From positions 124,001 through 188,000 of the forward strand of contig NZ_JACIDN010000007.1 in the NCBI RefSeq assembly GCF_014196345.1: a stretch of 64,000 nt of DNA, written 5' to 3'. Shown here one piece after another: positions 62,422-64,000 of the stretch. A program made the translations under genes and the position numbers. Position 1 is the first letter of the stretch. The number at the start of each line of letters is the position of its first letter. The notes under the pieces were generated by a model that saw nothing but the letters and a program-made list of their open reading frames with translations, had not been told where the DNA came from and searched no databases. The DNA comes from Methylobacterium brachythecii. GTDB taxonomy: Bacteria; Pseudomonadota; Alphaproteobacteria; Rhizobiales; Beijerinckiaceae.

Positions 62422-64000
62422 CTACAGTCGCAACATCACCTTCGTCACGCTCGGATCGTCGCGATCCGGCTTCGCCTCGAACCCCAACCGCCGGCACACC
62501 GCCAGCATCGCCTTGTTCTCCGCCAGCACCATCCCCTCCACCAATCCGATCCCCTCGGCTCGCGCCCAATCCAGCATCAGCCGCATCAGCGCGTAGCCCA
62601 GCCCTACGCCCTTGATGTCGGAGCGCACGAGGATCGCGAACTCGCCGCTCTTGTGGTTGGCGTCGGCGTGGAGCCGCACCGCGCCGAGCATGGTCTGGTC
62701 GGCCGCGTCGATGGCGACGAAGGCGATGGCGCGGGCGTAGTCGAGCTGAGTCAGCCGGGCGAGAAAGGCGTGGCTGAAGTGCTTCATCGGCGTGAAGAAG
62801 CGCAGGCGCACGTCCTCCGGGTCGATCTCGGCGAAGAAGGCCGCGAACAGCCCCTCGTCCTCGGGGCGCACCGGGCGCACGTGGATGGCGCGGCCCTTCA
62901 GCGTCATCTCCCGCTCCCACTCCACCGGATAGGGGCGGATGGCGAGGTGGGCGTGGGGAGAGACGGGGCGTTTGCTCTCTGTGATTCCGGGGCGCGCCGG
63001 AGGCGGGAACCCGGCCCCGGAATGACGGGTCTGAGTGTCGCCAGCCTCTCGCGATAGGATTTGTTTCACGTGAAACACGTTTCGTCCTAGAGCCGTCGCC
63101 CGCGCAACGCGCACCCTTCCGTCGAGACCCAGCACCCCCGCGGCATCGGCCAGCAGCGGGTTGATGTCGAGCTCGCGCACCTCGGGCAGGTCGGCGGCGA
63201 GCTGGGAGAGCTTCACCAGGACCAGGGCGATCGCCTCGCTGTCGGCCGCCGGTACGTCGCGATAGGCGGCGAGGCGCCGGGCGACGCGGGTGCGGGCGAT
63301 CTGGTCGGCGGCGAGGCGCAGGTCGAGCGGCGGCAGGCCGAGCGCGCGGTCGTCGATCACCTCCACCGCGGTGCCGCCGCGGCCGAAGACCACGACGGGG
63401 CCGAAGGTCCGGTCCTCCGCGAGGCCGACGATCAGCTCGCGGCTGGCGCCGCGCGGCACCATCGCCTGAACGGCAAAGCCGGTGATGCGAGCCTCGGGCT
63501 GCAGGGCGCGCACGCGGGCGACCATGCGGGTCGCCGCCTCGCGCACGTCGGCCTCCGAGGTCAGGCCGAGGCGCACGCCGCCCACATCCGACTTGTGCAC
63601 GATGTCCGGCGAGACGAGCTTCAGCGCCACGGGCTGGCCCTGCGCGATCATCGGCCAGGCAGCCTCGGCGGCGAGCTCGCCATCCGGCGCCAGCAGGCAG
63701 GGCTGCATCGGGATGCCGTAGGCGGCGAGCAGCGCCTTGACCGAGAGCGGATCGAGCCAGCTCTGGCCGCCGGCCAGCGCCGCCTCGACGATGGCGCGGG
63801 CGGCCTCGACGTCGGGGCGGAAATCCTGCGGCAGCGAGGCCGGGGTGCGCATCAGGTCGTCCTGCGCCTCGCGGTAGCGCACCACGTGCAGGAAGCCGTC
63901 GACCGCATCCGCATCGGTCGGAAACAGCGGGATGCCGGCCTTGGCATAAACCGCCGCCGCGGCCGGGCTCTCGCCCACGGAGACGGCAAAGACCGGCTTC
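62422..64000 (-). CDS. NDP-forming acyl-CoA synthetase / GNAT fusion (Pat-like), 5' end outside window
   Basis: This is the C-terminal ~526 residues of a bifunctional protein of the Pat/PatZ type, whose members acetylate lysines of metabolic enzymes such as acetyl-CoA synthetase. The visible order is the end of the CoA-ligase-like domain (KPVFAVSVGESPAAAAVYAK), the ATP-grasp domain (PVALKLVSPDIVHKSDVGGV, VFGRGGTAVEVIDDRALGLP, ELDINPLLAD) and a GNAT domain (GVGLGYALMRLMLDWARAEG, NKAMLAVCRRLGFE). The frame is open past the window edge, so the true start is not seen. The oddity is a linker (RHSGAGFPPPARPGI) encoded by a palindromic repeat. Confidence 0.9.
   Translation of the reverse strand, partial: KPVFAVSVGESPAAAAVYAKAGIPLFPTDADAVDGFLHVVRYREAQDDLMRTPASLPQDFRPDVEAARAIVEAALAGGQSWLDPLSVKALLAAYGIPMQPCLLAPDGELAAEAAWPMIAQGQPVALKLVSPDIVHKSDVGGVRLGLTSEADVREAATRMVARVRALQPEARITGFAVQAMVPRGASRELIVGLAEDRTFGPVVVFGRGGTAVEVIDDRALGLPPLDLRLAADQIARTRVARRLAAYRDVPAADSEAIALVLVKLSQLAADLPEVRELDINPLLADAAGVLGLDGRVRVARATALGRNVFHVKQILSREAGDTQTRHSGAGFPPPARPGITESKRPVSPHAHLAIRPYPVEWEREMTLKGRAIHVRPVRPEDEGLFAAFFAEIDPEDVRLRFFTPMKHFSHAFLARLTQLDYARAIAFVAIDAADQTMLGAVRLHADANHKSGEFAILVRSDIKGVGLGYALMRLMLDWARAEGIGLVEGMVLAENKAMLAVCRRLGFEAKPDRDDPSVTKVMLRL
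62981..63026. repeat. family C palindromic repeat inside the Pat-like gene
   Basis: ATTCCGGGG (62984-62992) and CCCCGGAAT (63015-63023) are perfect inverted ends around GGAGGCGGGAACCCGG. This is a short form of the element at 50125-50224. It is read in frame as the linker between the ATP-grasp and GNAT domains. Confidence 0.85.

Overview
The window is high-GC DNA from the chromosome of an alphaproteobacterium. Four features point to the Hyphomicrobiales: gcrA, an EipB homologue, long-tailed FtsZ and aerobic cobalamin genes. The particular dispersed palindromes and overall gene set look most like Methylobacterium/Methylorubrum; that genus call is inference, not a database result. Almost all genes are housekeeping genes, and there is no prophage, CRISPR array, tRNA or intact insertion sequence.

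Layout. (1) 1-8973: aerobic cobalamin (corrin ring) genes. The tail of an upstream gene is followed by cobW, cobN, cobG, cobH, cobI and cobJ in one tightly overlapping plus-strand operon, with convergent cobK. (2) 9021-17574: a mixed block with dinB (with an added zinc ribbon), a PilZ protein, a PAS-GGDEF-EAL protein, a VOC protein, a DHH phosphoesterase, a small secreted protein, eipB and the cell-cycle regulator gcrA. (3) 17696-23266: a minus-strand phosphate regulon pstS-pstC-pstA-pstB-phoU-phoB behind a three-repeat Pho box. (4) 23424-23936: a small coiled-coil protein and a NepR-like anti-sigma protein. (5) 24067-48997: recN, bamD, lpxC and a nearly complete division and cell-wall (dcw) cluster on the minus strand (rsmH-ftsL-ftsI-murE-murF-mraY-murD, then ftsW-murG-murC-murB-ddlB-ftsQ-ftsA-ftsZ). 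It is split between murD and ftsW by a plus-strand soluble chemoreceptor and a tiny membrane protein, and no mraZ is seen. (6) 49357-49751: RNase P RNA, directly upstream of rsmH. (7) 49947-57643: a GcrA-like mini-protein, glyoxalase I, aminopeptidase N, an HD-GYP protein and a membrane PAS histidine kinase with a cluster of six GANTC sites upstream. (8) 57801-60712: dps, two CspA-type cold-shock genes and three small stress-type proteins. (9) 61125-62267: a lower-GC patch with one secreted protein. (10) 62422-64000: a partial acyl-CoA-synthetase/GNAT protein (Pat-like).

Two observations stand out. First, dispersed palindromic elements of three sequence families lie in frame inside cobN, cobG and the pat-like gene, and one supplies the C-terminus of cobK, so these repeats have been accepted as coding sequence. 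Second, the two cspA-type genes share a ~145-nt 5' leader with the same ordered boxes. In both, a perfect 9-bp long-range pairing (CTTCGCAGG with CCTGCGAAG) places its 3' arm 4 nt (csp1 and csp2) upstream of the Shine-Dalgarno, a good candidate for a cold-sensing RNA switch.
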